Below, piece after piece: positions 22,901-37,900 of a stretch of 64,000 nucleotides of DNA. The notes beneath the pieces are model-generated. The model was not told the DNA's origin, did no database searches, and was given only the letters and a program-made list of their open reading frames with translations. Numbering within the stretch: position 1 is the stretch's first letter; every line of letters starts with the position of its first letter. A program made the position numbers and the translations under genes. Source of the stretch: Trogon surrucura (Eukaryota > Chordata > Aves > Trogoniformes > Trogonidae); contig CM036642.1 of NCBI GenBank assembly GCA_020746105.1, positions 2,821,501 to 2,885,500 on the forward strand, written 5' to 3'.

Positions 22901-25900
22901 GAAGCAGAAAGGTTTCTGGGTTGAATAAGTACTTCTATCTTTAAAAAAAAAAAAAAAGAAAAAAAGAGTTGTCCTAGCTAGAGCTGTCAACAGTGCTGAA
23001 ATCAACACAGGTCAAAAACTAGCAGGATTGCATAGTGTGTTCTGCAGTTTGTACTGTGCAAGAATAGCATTAATGGCTGCTTGCCAGCTGTGACACCCTG
23101 CCAGACAACTTGTGTTACTGGTCTTAGTACATGCTATGACACATGCTAATGGCTGTAATGTTGCCTACGAAGGGCAGCAAACAGTAGCCTCCTTGGGAAA
23201 AGGAGATGGGAAGGTGGACGATCTGCCGGAAGGAATTCACTGCTGACAACTCTGAACTGACTGCTGAGTAAAACAACCCAGGTAATGTTATGCAGGAATC
23301 ACTTGTCTTTGTCTTAAATTAGGTTGTTGGGGGTGTAGTGAGATTGCGTAGGTTAAAATGGTGCTGATTCCACATTAGCTTTGTACTGCTTTGAATTTGG
23401 AGGCAAATTTTAAGATGGGGCAGAAATGTATGATGCTAGATGCTTTGCAAATGCTTAGCTGTCAGCCGTGAATTTCATTTTTGGGGGAGGGTTAAGACTT
23501 GTTCTAAGAACTATATGAGACTACAAAATTTGTTCTTCTTAATCTTTTAAGTTTAACTAGAAAGGATTACTGCAAGGAAAGTATGTTTTATGGTAGGCTT
23601 TTTTTTCAGGACTACACAAAGGTAGAACCTGCTAGCCCAGGTGGCTATGTGCCTTGAGTTTCTGTAGAGTAAGGGGAGGAAAGGAGCTTTGAGGACTGCA
23701 ACAACATAGCTATGTTTTTAATATGGCAGTTGTAGCAAATAAGTGTAGGAGGTGATGTGCGGTAAGAGGAGGAATAGCTGGTAATAAAGGATAGGAAAGA
23801 TGCTGAGGCAAGGACTGTAGAGAAGCTAGGTGAGTGGGGTGAAGTATGTGATACAAGAGAAGTCTACTGGGAAGTTTTAGGATTGAGTGGGGGGTTTTTT
23901 TTCTGTTTTTCAGGAGTGGAAGCTGTTCAAGACCTTGTGTAGGGAGAACTCAGGACTATATGATAGGTTCCTTGAAGGGACTGGACTTGACCTGCCAGGG
24001 CCCAAACTGTCTTCTGGACATAAGATTTCTGTATGTGCTTGATAGGTTTTGTGCTGAGTGATAGTTCTCAGTGGTAATTCCATGTTTAAAGCTTCATTCT
24101 GCATCCCTGTGGCACTGCATTGCATAGCTATGTAGTGGAGATTACGTGTGACTCCTGCTCTTGATTTTTCTCCATAAGTTGCCTTCCTGGGTTAGAAAGC
24201 ACCTCAATTTGCAGCTTCTGCAAGGGACGGGATTCACTCTATCTCAGATAGGCTAACAAGTTCAGTGCTGTTGTATAACCTTATACAAAATCCTGTACAA
24301 AGCAGCTGTGTAAGGACTTGGAGCTCTCTATAAAACTGTGTGTCCTCTTGAGCTGGTCAAGCAATAATGTGTTTCAAGAGAGGAGCTGTCAACAAGCAAG
24401 CAGATAGTAGCAAAATATGGTGCTGTAGGGGAGGGACCCTTGAGATGAACCTCTTGTAGTGTGAAAATGTTTTTCATGCTTCTGGGCTCATTGTCCTGCT
24501 GTTGCACTTAGCAAATGAAAAAGACAACCCACCTTATTGCTGTGCTTTTTCATGTGCACTCGGAAGTGAAACAGCTGGGAGGAAGCTTTTCCACAGTGTT
24601 TCCATGGAAACTGTCAGCTCTCCAGCAGGTTCTCCAAAGGGCACAAACTGTGGGTGCTCAGAGTGATTATGTTCACATGCTTCTGAACCTTAACCTTGGA
24701 CACCAGCAGATCTCTAGTTTCCTAGGTGACTCCATTTTCCATGCTGTAGGCAGTAATAGGCATGTTAACAATGCCAGGCTTTGCTTCCTGCCCCTTTTGA
24801 TGGAGTTTCTGCTGAAATCTTGGTGCCATAGGTCCCAATCTGGGATATTTTGTTCCTAATGGAAAACTGTTGATCCACTTAGAACTGCAAAGTGTCGAGG
24901 CATGTTGAAGTAATTCCTGAAATTAAGTCCTCATTTGTCATTAACTTTGTAAATGCATCAGGCCTTCAAGGAATTCTGTGGATGTTTCCAGAGGTGACTT
25001 TAGATTGATCTAAAGACAAGCAAGAATCACCAGGAAGACTCTGCTTTTCATACACTGTCTGCTATCATATCTTCCATATGGATAGATTGGTATATTGAAG
25101 TGTAGCATCCAGTAGGATAAAAATGGGTGCTTGCAGTGAGTGCTAGAGGAAGTGGATGGTGAGAAGGTGAAAAGACAGCTCCTTACACTGGAAGAGCAGC
25201 AACAGTTTTGGGAGGTCAAGTGCGTTATTCAAAGCTCTTGAGCTGACATCTGCATTTCAATGGCTCTGAGTAGTCAGATGTTTACTGACATGGATTAAAT
25301 CTTTTAGCATGTTTGAAAGTGACACCACTTCCTCTTAGAACATCTACCGTTTAAGTGCTGTGTTATTGTTTGGGTACTATCTGGGAAAGGGAAAGTGAAA
25401 GGGAGGGTGCAAAGAATGTCTGCTACTGAATTGGAAAACACACTTTGTCTTTAGAGCCTTGCCAAAAACATATAGAGATGCAGCTGAATGCTTTATTTGT
25501 AGATATATATGCATGTGACAGTTCTGTGTCTTCCTTAAGAGGCTACTGAGCATTTTGAGATATAAGGGAAATGAACAGAAGCTGCTGTGAGAGAGAATGA
25601 GGGCAGCATATTTTGTTACTTCACGAGAGACCACAGCATTTGTCCAGGCAGCCCCAGGAGGTGTACTGGAATTCATGCAAGCCTGTGCCTTTTATCTGGT
25701 TGAAGTGCCTGAAGGCAGTCCAATCAGGATTGTTTCCTTCCCTCTGAAAAGCACCGGAGAGTTCCAGTCTGTTGCTTCTGTCTGCAAGGGCATGCTGAAA
25801 TACTGCGTGTGTGTCGTCTGGTGCTGAACAGGGGCAGAGCTTCCTGGTGTGAAATGAATCTAACAACAAAAATAAGAAATGGCTATAACATATTGCAGGA

Positions 25901-28900
25901 CATCCAAACGTCTGTAAGCAGTGTGTACAAACAGTGTATACTGGAATACTTATGCCATTGATATTAGGGTGAAATGTGGGTGTAGAAATTGCTTCATCAC
26001 GTTCTTGCCTGTGGTAAGAAAACTAACCTTTTAAAAAGTGATCCTCTTAAAGTTCTAAGGTTGCTTTTGAATGCCCTTCTGCTGCTCACGCTATTCTACC
26101 TTTAACCAATAATTGCTAAACCAATAGAATCTGAGGAAGGTTTTTGAGGGTATGGACCTTTCTTCAAAACCGTGTTGGGGGCCACCTCTGAAAAGTGTTG
26201 TTTTTAAGACGATAGCTGGTGTTCTGAGGCTCATTAAAAGCCCTGGGAGATATTGAAGGGCTCCCATTCTGCAGTGAAAGGGTTTAACAGGGTTAGACAA
26301 GGTGCTTAACTTTTTGTCGTATTTTGCTTCAAAGCCTTGTAAAAAGTTTCTGTAACTAGACTTCTCTCTTGGATGCAGTTATTAATGATGACCCTTACTG
26401 ACAGATGGAAAAAATCAGTATCTGAGTTTATTCTGGTGGAGTTCCACAAGACTCAATCCAATCAGACTTGCCCCTTGCATCCCTTGACTTCATTGTGCAG
26501 TAGATGTTCATCCCTTCTGTGGGTAAAGTGAATTGGTGGGTGTGCTGCAGCAGGGATTTGGCTATTAAACCTGGGCTGGGGAAGGATATGTTTGGATTTG
26601 TATAAGCAGGGCTCTCACATGGAGGGAGGACTGTCCTTCTGCCTTTTCTGGCTCTGAGAAAGCTTAGTACTGGCAGGGCCCATTAATTTTTAATTTAGTC
26701 CCCTCTTTGCTGCACTGCTATTGTGGTTTATGAGGTTGTTATGCTGAAATGAAGGCCTGTAAAACAGAATTTTAAAGTTTGAAAAAGCACAGTCATTATA
26801 CATAATATGCGTGCTGAAGTAGAATTAAGTGGGTATTTATAGTACAGCCAATATTAATTATTTTTGTGATGTCATCCTTACAGGTCAACTGAAAGGTAAG
26901 ATACAATGAGAGCCAGAAATCCCCAGACATTAAACAAATAATAATACAAAATGTGCAAACGTGCTCAATTTCTACACTGGTTTTGTTGTAAATGGTTTCT
27001 TGTATCACATGGCTTTATTATTGTGAGGAAGGATATCTTTCAGTACCACTACTATGGAAGCTTTGTCAAAGTCACAGCTAAGAGGTCTGGCTCTGTTAAT
27101 ATAAAGAACCTGCTGGAAAATAACGCTTTTTGGTTGGCAATGTTGTGCTTAATCCATGAAATCCTTCTGGTGGTGTGCAGATACGTAATGAAAACATGAG
27201 AAGGTGATGCCCTTTCTCTGCCCTGAACTCTTTGCCATGAGTTGGCAGGGCTATGAGCTGCAGCCTCTGAGCTTTGAGGGCAAAGTAATTCTGGGCTGTA
27301 AATATTGCATTAGACTAAGAGGTAGCTCAGACTTTCAGGCTTGTGGCTTAAAGCGTGCTGGACTACAGGGAGAAGCAGAATGGATTTTGGTCTAATGCAT
27401 GGCTGGGCTACAGGAAGCACAGTAGCAAATATCTAGCAATGCTCAAGACTAAAGAAGTAGTAACAACTTCTGGTGAGACTTGTCCTGTGCGCTACCTGAA
27501 GAGCTCAGTGTATGAACTGGCTCCAGCTGATTTGCTCTTGTTCTTGAAAAAGTTGCTGCCAGTGAGGGTGACTGATTTGGAAGGCTCCTGCATTCTGAAA
27601 ATTGCAACATCTTAAATCCCTAAAGCTTCCCTCCCTCAAAAACCACGGAAAGATAATGAAAAGTTGATGAAGCACAGGAGGAAGTTTCTAGTCAGCAGAC
27701 TGCAGTGGTGGTGAATCGGATTTTCACAGCTCACTAACCCCTTAAGTGTTTAATAAATCCAAGAGATTCGTTCCAAGGATAAGGTGGCCCTGGTATCTAA
27801 CCAGACAGACTCTACCTACTGTCATCTTTCTTACAATGGACCCTACACAGCAGGACCAATTACCCAGCTAACAAAGTGGAGACAAGTGTCTCCTTTAGGG
27901 CCATCCTGTCCCCTGAGCTGAAGGCATTGTGGTTGCCATGGCAATATTGCTTCAGATACTGATAGCAGGAGTGGTTGTGATTAAGTGACTGAGGATGGGC
28001 TCTGTAGGCTTTTCTCCTCCTTTTTGTATAGATTTTCTTGGTTAGTCATGTGACCTTGCATTGACAGGTTGAGGAATAGGCTTCTCTGAGCAGTCTCCGA
28101 TGCTGTGATTACTTGCTGTGGTACATTGGCAAGTCGAAAATGTAAAGACACATTGGTAAATGAGCTGCTGTGCTGCATGCGATAGCTGTGCAAAAGTATC
28201 TGAGGCAAAAACCACCCTCTTACAGGCTGCGGTGCACCAGATGAACATCTTGGGCTTTCCTAAAAGTTTATTCTTTTTAAGCTGTTGTATCACCTCTGTG
28301 CACGTGAGACAATTGGTTTGTGCTTCAGTCTAAGAATTCCTGTATCTTGCTCCTGCTGCTGTGTCTTCGGCAAATGGCCCTGTACACAAAGCTGTAGATC
28401 TAGGCAAGTGAAGAGTTAGCAAGCTGAGACTCTTGCCAGGAGAGGGAGACTGGGGAGCTGATATAATCAGACAATTGATGTCCTAATCAGCTAGCTGGTG
28501 GCAGGAGGCCCAGTTGGCACCTTGGAAGTGATCTTGAGGATGAGCCGCTTGTTTCTCCAGCTAGGAAACTCCCTATGGAGTGTTGTGTGCATGCTTTATT
28601 TTTGGAGAAGTTGGCTGCTTGGCTGTTTGGCTGGTGGCCAGTATTTAAAGTTCTGAGTCCTGTTTCAGCTTGGTAATTGAGAAATATTGGACTAAAAGGT
28701 AAGTCTAAGGTCTCGTTTTCACAGCCTGGATGTCTACGTACAATTAGGGAAAGCCTGTGAACTTCTGTCAAGTTGATTTTCGTATATGAACAATACAGTA
28801 AAATTTGAGATAAGTGGAAACAGCTTAGAAATGAGGCCTTGATGCAAGAGGCTCAGGATGAGCAGTCAGCCTGATTTATTGATACTAGCTTTTTCAGGGA

Positions 28901-31900
28901 TCTTGAGAAAATTGCGTTCCAGCTTATTGCCTGGTTTGGTTTTTTTATCACTGTTAGAAATACTGACTGACTTTCAATTACTTAAGTCTTTTTACTGTGT
29001 AACAAGCTAGGGAGGATTAAAAATGCCATGTTTTTCCTGATTCTCCTGATGTCTCATAACTAGGTTGACCTAAACCAAGATTTTTTGATTGGGGTGGGCA
29101 TGTTTTCTGTAGTTTTATTTGTTCTCTTTGCTATCAAACCCGTGATGGACTGTCTCTATTCAAGCCCTGGTTTCCTGTGCCTCTGCAGTTGTGGCAGTAG
29201 TTGTGGGTCAGAACAAAGCTACCTGAACTCCTGCTCTGGCTGAGTTCAGAGATCAGGCTCCAAAGTGATTTATTAAGTACTTGGGTATGAAAAGGGATTT
29301 GTGTCCCTCGCTGCTGTGAAATGCAGGTTAGTACAGCTGTGTGGGGATATGCACCTTGAACGACAGCAGGCAAGATACCAGTTTGCATACGGAAGGCAAA
29401 AGCCTTTACACAGTGCAGATAATGCACATTGTAAAACAGTTACAATAGCATTCACTGCAGCCATGAAAACAATTTTACAGCAGATTAAACACTTAGAAAA
29501 AGGGAAAACATGAGTAAGAAAGCAATACAAACTCTAATTTAGGGTTTAGTCAGTAGTACCAAGAATACAAGAGAAAATAAGAAAATGTTCCAACTGTCCT
29601 GCTGCTTAGTTTTCTCCCAGGCCAACTCTATTCTCTTTTAATCTGTTTCATTGAGGTACTGTTTTAACTGAAGCTTTACTGCTTTCTGATATCATGCCTG
29701 TTAGTGAAAAATACTAATAGTGCTTAGGGCGAGTCAGTTGGGTTGTTAGATTTTGGGGCTGTTGATTTTGTGTGTGATGGTTGATGGTGCAGGATTGTCT
29801 TTTTGCAGTGCACAGACACTTTTTAACAAGGGAGTAATCTTGTTGTAAGGGAAATCTCCTCTGATCATTAAACGTGGTGTGCTTACAACCCACTTGTCAG
29901 CTCTGCTTAATTCAGCATACGGGTCTCTGTCAGAATTTCTGTTGATTCATTGCGATTGTGTGGCATCTTTGTGGATTTTGATCTTCTATGTCTGACGAAC
30001 TACTGGGCTATTTCAGAAGTGTGGAGTCAGTCATAAATGCTACAGACTATAGTGCCTGGTTGACTTTGTGTACATGGCCTGACTTTTCTCTTGTGAGCCT
30101 TCTCATGTGCGTGCTGGTGCTGCTGCTGCAGGGTTCCACAATAGCTTGGGTATGATTGCTTCCTGCTGTTGAATAGGTTTAGGACAGCTCTGCTATGTTT
30201 CAAACTTAGCACTAGTGATGATGAAGAGGGTTTTTTTTCCTTTGGTTTTGCATGTCTTTATATGCATTTATTTGACAATGGGTGTAAAGGAGTATTGTGC
30301 AAGTTCAAACTCTTGAAGGATGAGAGGAGGTTAAATGAAAGTCAAGGAGTTGATTCTATCAAGGTCTTCTGGGATTTTCCAGTCTGGCAGACTCATTATT
30401 TGCAGAAATGGTAACTGATTGTATCTGAAGAGGTGAGGAAAGTGATTTAGATCATGTCCATTACCTGTCAGCAAATAATGCTGCATGCAGCTCTGAAGAG
30501 TGAAATGAGTGCATCTGGCACTATTAGTAGCTCTCCTATTTGACTTTTCAATGAGAGCTACTGCTTGTGGTTATTTTTTACAGGTGCCTAAAGAAAATTT
30601 CAGTTTTAATTTGTTTTGGTATGGAGGGATACTTTTAGAATGTGTACAGTGAGTGCTCATGGATAATGAAGGCTAGTAGAACAACTTATGTGGTAAATCT
30701 TACGGCAAACACCTATCCCTGCAGTCACTGAAAAAACTGGCATGATGCAATATTGTGATACCCTAATGAAATTTCTGTATGGCAAATACTTCTCTGAAGT
30801 ATTGTTTGAATTCTAGCTCCAAGCAGATAAGTGTGGGTTGTTTTTTTATTTCAAAACAGCTGACAAAATAATTCCAAGTTTAGCTTCTGTTTCGCTGTTT
30901 AAAAAAAGTCATACTACTGTTAATGAGTCTTGGGAAAAAGATGAAATACTTAACTGAGGGAGTAGTTTACTCTAATTTCACTCTTCATTGTGTGGTTGTG
31001 TCAGTGTTTAAGAGCTAATGGTAGATGAGAGATGTGAAAGTTGCAAACTGTGTAGTTCCTGTATCTTGATCTCCTTCTGCCTTGTTTTCATCATGGTTGG
31101 CAAACCAGCTAAAGCCTGAAGTATCACTTTCATTATTTTCAGGCATGTATCTAAAAACTGCAATTGCCAAATATCTGACTTGACTAAACTGTTCCGGGAA
31201 ATCTGTTTGGCTTTATGCATTTCCCTGGAAAAATGGCTTTTGTGGGAAGTATTATAATGGATTAAAAAGGAAATTAATGTGTGGATATGTTATAGTAAGT
31301 GCTAAGAGATTAAATTTCTCCTGTCTCACATTGCATTATGAGCTTGAAATATGACAGTGTTAATATCTTAAGGGGAGTGACATCAGGATTCATGAACAGG
31401 CTTCACGTCGGGTGGGGAATGGAGATGGGAAAGAATCCAAAAGAAACCCTTCCGTTGTGTACCTGCTCTCCGCTTTTTCTATTCAGCACTGTCTGGCTGT
31501 TAATATCCATATTTTGGTCATGTAAAACTTAAACTTTTGATGCAGACTCTCATTTTCTCCAATTGCAATGAGCAAAAAGGCCAGTAACTCGATAGTTCAT
31601 TGGCTGGATTTCAACACTTGTTTTGCGTTTGCAAGCTGAGTGTGTTACATTACCAGATTTATTGCTACCTTGATATTAATAGTTCAGAACGGATAGCCTG
31701 CCTGCCTGTTGCTCCATCTACTCATGTAAGTCCAAGAGTTTTGAGGTGGCGTGTCAGAAGTGATGGTTTCAGAGTCGCTTGCCCAATGTTATTCTCCCAG
31801 TCTCTTTGAAATGCAATGTAAACCATCTCTGGGTTGTTATACTAGAGGTGGAGTGAGGAGACAGAGCATTCGAGCTGTTCAGCATTGTGCCTCTGTTCCC

Positions 31901-34900
31901 CTGTGACCTTACTGTAGCACCTAATGTGTTTGTAAAGAGAGAGCAGACTCGGGGCTTGTTAATTAGTGTCCCTGCTTGATCTCAGTGGCTGGCCTTCTGC
32001 TTGTCAGGTTGCATAGGCTGTAAAATCAGGCAGGAAGTGCTGCCTTTCTAATGAACTGTTTAAAATAAGTACCAATTAAAGCATTAAACAAGTTCTGTTC
32101 CTGAACCAGCCAGACATTTATATTTTTTTTGGTGGTGGTTATGAAATTATGGATTGATGCAAAAGAAGAGCCATCAGCAGGGAAGCTATGTGGCGTGGTG
32201 GCCTTGCTATGGCTTTGCATTTGCTGAAGTGGACAAGAGGGGAGGTGGTGGCTTGGAGAACTGTGCAGAAATGACATGATTTCACACTTCGTTTTAAGAC
32301 TTGATGTTAACTGGGCTTTATAGTCTCAAAGCAAGCTCAGTCACAGGTAGGTGGACTATCTGCTTGCAATATGGAGAACCTTAAGGACTGGAAGTGAAAT
32401 TTTTGACTGTGTTCTTGCCTTTTCTGTTGAGCACAAAGAGACCTTCAACCTTCTCAGCTAGATTAACTTGGACAATCATACAAGGAGCTCAAGAATACAT
32501 TTATAGCCTTCTTCTTCCCCTAAAGAAGAAATGCAAAGGTTAGTTTTCCCTAGGTTGCACTGGTACGTGAGTATCTTGTATATTATTTTTCTGTGAAGGG
32601 TAGGTTATTCTGTGTAAGCTAGAATGCGGAGCACTCTCCAAAAGGAGAGAGACACTTTCAGTTCTCTTTGGGCCTCTTACTGCTGTTCCTTCCCCAACCA
32701 CTGTGTTATTTTGATGATTAATAATTGTTCTTGTTGCTTTAAAAGACAAGTTACCATACCTGCTGTGACATTCAGAAAGTATAGCATTCTTCTGACTTTG
32801 CATTGCTCCTGTTCTGGTGGGAGTTCGAACTGTAATTTTCCTCTTCTAATGTATTTGATACTGAAATGGCTTTTGGGCTGGTGGCACACACTGGTGTTCA
32901 AAGGAGATTGAAGAAGAAAATAAAGCCCCCTGCTTTGAAAATTGTCTCTTGTGCTTCTCATTGAATATAATTCATTTTCTCAGGATTCTTTCCTCAAGAA
33001 GATCTCATGGACTCAGCTCTTAAACCTGTGTTTTTGTGCTTTTGTCTCAATGTGGAACTTGATGAGCTATCAATTAGGCTGCAGTTCAATTTCATGAAGG
33101 GTCTCAATTCTTGACCTTTTGGTGATTGCAATGTGAAAAGGAAGTCAGAATATGAAATCAAGTGTCTGAAAATGAGTCGCCATGGCAGACTAGCCATCTA
33201 GGATTAAAACTTTGATGCCGACTGGCACTAGGAAAAGAAACACTTCCCGTTTGTTCCAACATCAGTAATCTGTGGCATGGCTAGAAGTATAGCTAATAGA
33301 GCTTCAGAGAAAGAAAAAGACCCATAAACCTGCAAAAATCAGCTTTTTCTATATATCTTGTGCTGCCTCCATGTTATTGATATCTTTTTTCCTTAAATGC
33401 CAACTGCCTGACAACTTTTCCAAGTTAATGTCTTGAAGGGGATGCTTTTGTGTGACCGTTGCCTGGAAGTCTAAAAATTTCCTTGGTGCATTGTGGACAC
33501 TCAGTATGACTTTTGACAAGCCTGTTTAATTCCTTATGTCAATCCTCAATATGTAGAAGAACTGCCTCCTTAGTGTTTTCAGTTCTTGAATAATTCCTTC
33601 ACAAACAGGATTTTACAATGTATGCATTCTTGATTTTTCTTAAACAGTAATTTAATGCTCCCAAAGTGTGAGAAGCATTCTTTCTAGATTGTCAGCAGCC
33701 TCTTGGAAATCAAGCCCTTGCAGTTCTTGTAGTGACCTGTAGATTCACATATGAAGGTCAGTGAATCATGCTGCTGCTTCCTTTAACCTGCAAGCCTGTG
33801 GGAGTTCAAGTTACTTACACTGGGATGACTGGCAGAAAATCTGATCCAGTGACCTAATGGTTCTGACAGGAAACTTCTCTATAGCCTGTGTGTGTTCAGC
33901 TTGCCTGACGTATGCTGCATGGCATCTCATTTTTCAGCCTTGCTTAATAATGAAAAAGTTTCTAGTTGCTCCAGCACTGGTCTCCCCCTGAGACTTGCGT
34001 ATTTATCTTTCCCTGTTAAGTTACTCTGAATTTTTAGGAAATATCTGAACTCCCTATTGTGCAGCAGAGACATGTCAGCTGTATCTAGGTGGCTGCAAAG
34101 TCAGTTCCAGATGTGGATTTTGGGTTTTGCTTGCTTGAGTGTTGGGTGGGAACTCCTATGAAGTTCCAACACTGTAAAGAACCCATGAGCCTTGTGTCTC
34201 AGCCAGCTGCTCAGCTGGCAAGCTGCAGATGTCCCTTAAGAGGGATGCTCTTGGAAATTGCATATGCAAACAATAATTAAAGCAATAAAGGTTCTGAATA
34301 CAAATTCTGTTTAGAGCTGGCTTGGAAATTAATTTTTTTCTGCTGTGCTGGGGATGGGGAAGGGAGAACAATGAAAAGGAAAACCATCTTTTCATGGAAA
34401 ATGCGGTGCGAATAACTGCAGCTTTTAAAGGAAACTGAATGCAGAAAACCTAAATACAAAATGCCTTGCTTTTAAGTGGAATTGACACTCGTTTTTCAAG
34501 AGTAAACAGAAAAGAAAGTTACCTCAGGGTGCAACTGCAAATCTGTCCTATAAATAATGTTTTGGGATGGTCTCAACTAAGTAAAGAAATGTTGGACAGG
34601 GCTACTGATCATGAATTCAAGTACTTGGCTTCCTGCAGTGGTTTCCTGGGGACATACCTTCTCGCACTCGAGTTGCCTAATGGGAAGGCATCAAGAGGGA
34701 TCGAATGGGAGGATATATTAGTACTGTGCAGATAGGGCTGTAACACAAGGTCTATGTGAACACCTAAAGTTATCTGCTTGTTCTCTGAAAGGCTGTGCAG
34801 TGTTTTAGCCTGTGACTGGATGTTTCTTTATAATATATGCTCTGGCTTTTGTTGCTCACAGGGTGTGGAAATGTTGCTTTGTTCAATATTAGTGAGCATT

Positions 34901-37900
34901 TACTGGGAAAGGTTACAGCTATTGGAGGTTTTCATTTATTTTAGTAGTAACGGCAATAATGAAGATCCTTTGTTGTACTCTAAACAGAAAGAAAGGTCTC
35001 CTGGGATTAACAAGCAGGCACTGGTTCAGTAGCATTAAGTGTTTTATTATCTGAGCCTGTTAACAGTGGGGATGGAATTAATCCCTGTGCCGGGACTTCA
35101 TACCTGATACTTAGGCTGGTCCAGTCAGTTCAGCCCTTTCCTGATCCGAACCTGCCCCAGTTTCTAACGTGGCCATCAGCGCTGCTCGCTTTGCTTTGTG
35201 CTCTGTGATTCTGTGTCGACCTCAGCACCGTTCTGTGTCAAAACTACAGCGCTTATTAGCAGGCAATGCCTAGGCTTTCCTGCCTTAGCTTGGACAATAG
35301 GCAACAAACGATGGGGGCCCTTGAAGCCTACTCAGGGAGAAGCCAAACAACTATACCTGACTACGAAGTCTGAACAGGCTAATTTAGGTGCTTTAGAGTG
35401 AAGCTGTTGAATCCAAAATGCTGCTTTTCCAAAATGTTTTCCGTGTTGCTGGTCTTGTTCCAGCCTAGGATCGCACTGGCATACAATGGAGCTGCAGCCA
35501 ATCCTGTTTATTATTCTCTACACTCAAAAATGCTTCCCTGGGTGTCTCTGGCAAATGTTCTGCACATTTGTCCTGCTTCCTCTAGCTAATTTCAGCATAA
35601 GCTTGATTTGGTAGCTAAGCACTGGCCCCGTTTCTCTGGGTTCGTGTTCTGAAGAGTCAGCTTTGATTCATTGAATCTACAGTCCAATCATTTTGTTGGA
35701 GCAAGAGGCACTAGTACTAAGTCAACACTAGTAATTACATTTTTGTCAGTTTATTTACTTTTCAGCAGTGCACAAAGCATGTTTAAGCCGCCTTCCCCCT
35801 GCACCATCCAGTTGCTGTTTAACACTGCAGCAGTAGAAGCTTGAAAAGGCAGCGTTAGCTGTTGGTTGCGATTTTGGATGTCTTTTTTGACATTGCATCC
35901 CTGTGGGATGTAGTTGCACTCGGGAACTAGAAAACACCAAGAGTTATCGTTGCTGCTGAGCACAACTGAAAGAGTGTTAGGAGCAATGGAGATCAGAAGG
36001 GACTTAGCCTTTCCTGTTCTTGCTAAGGACAATACAAAGAAATGAGCAGTGTCTCACCAGAGTGTAGTTTTCATTAATTGTGGTATAATTATGTTAATCA
36101 CTTCAACAAATGTGCCTGAATCCTCTCAGGATGCAGCTATCTAAAGAGGCACCATCAGAAATATACCCTGTGATGGAGCAAGCTTTATGAAATTTTGCAA
36201 GTGTTACCTGCCCTGTGACAATATCCAGGCACAAGCCTGGGAAGGGTCAGTCTGTTCCGGCCCAGTTGCTTTGGCTCATCTAGTAAGCATTTTCAGCTAG
36301 CCCTTGTCAGAGAGAGTGGTGGCATAAATGCTCTGACCTGGCTTACAGCAAAGTTAGCAAATGGTTGCAAGTTTGATTTGGGCTGGGGCAGGACACAATT
36401 ACCTACTCGGTGGGCATAGGCTTGGAGCAGACCAGGCACATCTTACTTGAGAGAAATTAATGGCAATGTTTTTATCAACATTTTTCACTTAAGCTATGAG
36501 CACCTGTGGTTCAGAGTGCTTTTCCTAGCCAAACCTCTTTGAATGAGTGCGTTTGCCTACCTTTGCTGCCTCTGACACTGTTTGTGATTGAATGTTTTTT
36601 TGTGAGGGGTGTGTGCCTAGATATGTATACATGCAAGAAAGATGTAGCCTTAACTTTACAGCTCTAAAAGTGAAATTTTAATGTATTACTCTACAGGCTT
36701 CTGAGTAGCACTATCTGCATAATAATAATGAAAGAAGGAAGAAAAGAGAGGGAAGTGGATGGGAGGGGACAGGACTTCACTCTCAGCCATCACTCATTAA
36801 TGGTGTTTTACGGGACAGAGTGGTGGCTTTGAGTGAAAATGTACTTGCTGTTTCTGTACAAGAATTAGTTTCTTCTCCTCCTTCAAAGCTTTGCAAAGTT
36901 CCAGGCTGTTCCTACCCTGTCTGGTGCATTCACCATAAGAGGGCACTCTTGCCACCCTAATGTAGGTGGTGCTGTTCCTTACACACCTGGGAGTTTGCTG
37001 TTGGCAGTGAGCTGAGCTGAATGGGGTTTGGTTTTTTTTTTTTTTGCTTTCAAATCAAGAAAAATGGTGCCTTTCTGTTTTGTGAAGGACTACTAATATT
37101 ACAAGGCTGACTGGTTTCTTTTGGACTGACCAAACAGTTGAAGAAAAATAGCATTTTCGAATACAGTCAGGTCTGCTAAAGCAATAGTCAAGTCTGGTAC
37201 AGAGCAGATGAGTGTGTCAGTTCTGGAAGCTGAACTATTTTGTATCGCAGAGGAATGAATATGCTGATACTTGCTAGGGCTCCAATGCCTGTGAGAGCAA
37301 GACATGCCTATTTATTTTCCTTGCTGCAATCGTCTTCACATTTCTGTGCATTGCGTCCAACAGCTAGATTTATAATTCAATCTGCGTCTATTTGTTTCTT
37401 GACAGGAGAGGATGAAATAATAGTGAGGCTCTGTTTTCTTTATAGCCAGGAATAGATAGCTATGGCTTACCATCAATGTAAACTGTAGAGAGTTTTGTGA
37501 TGTTTTGGCTGAGCGATGCTATGCTGTACGAAAGTAAATCGTAGTGTCCTGGGTTGTTCTGTGGTTTTTGCGGCAGTTTGCTTCTGTAGCAGCACACTTG
37601 AAGAGAGCTACTTGAGACTGGATTGTTCTTTTCTGCTAACTCCAGGAGTCGCTGTGACAGAGGCAGTTGAAGCAGGCTTATTCAGAATTGGCACAGATAG
37701 AGTAGATGTCAGAACCTTTTCTGAGAGCTTTGGAGTTCAGAATCGGCCAAGTCTCAATGGGTTTGTGCTGTGCTATTAGGGTGTGCGGCATAAAGCCAGT
37801 CACTGACCTGCTCAGAGCTCCAGTTGAGACGATCAGAGGAAGGGGCATCTTTGACGACAAGGTCAGTATTTCATCCCTTAGATGAATGCAGCTAAAGAGC

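Noticed and set aside
25597..25869. Overlapping frames on both strands (76 and 82 codons)
   Set aside because: No good acceptor and donor pair, no recognisable domain; both strands being open points to base composition.
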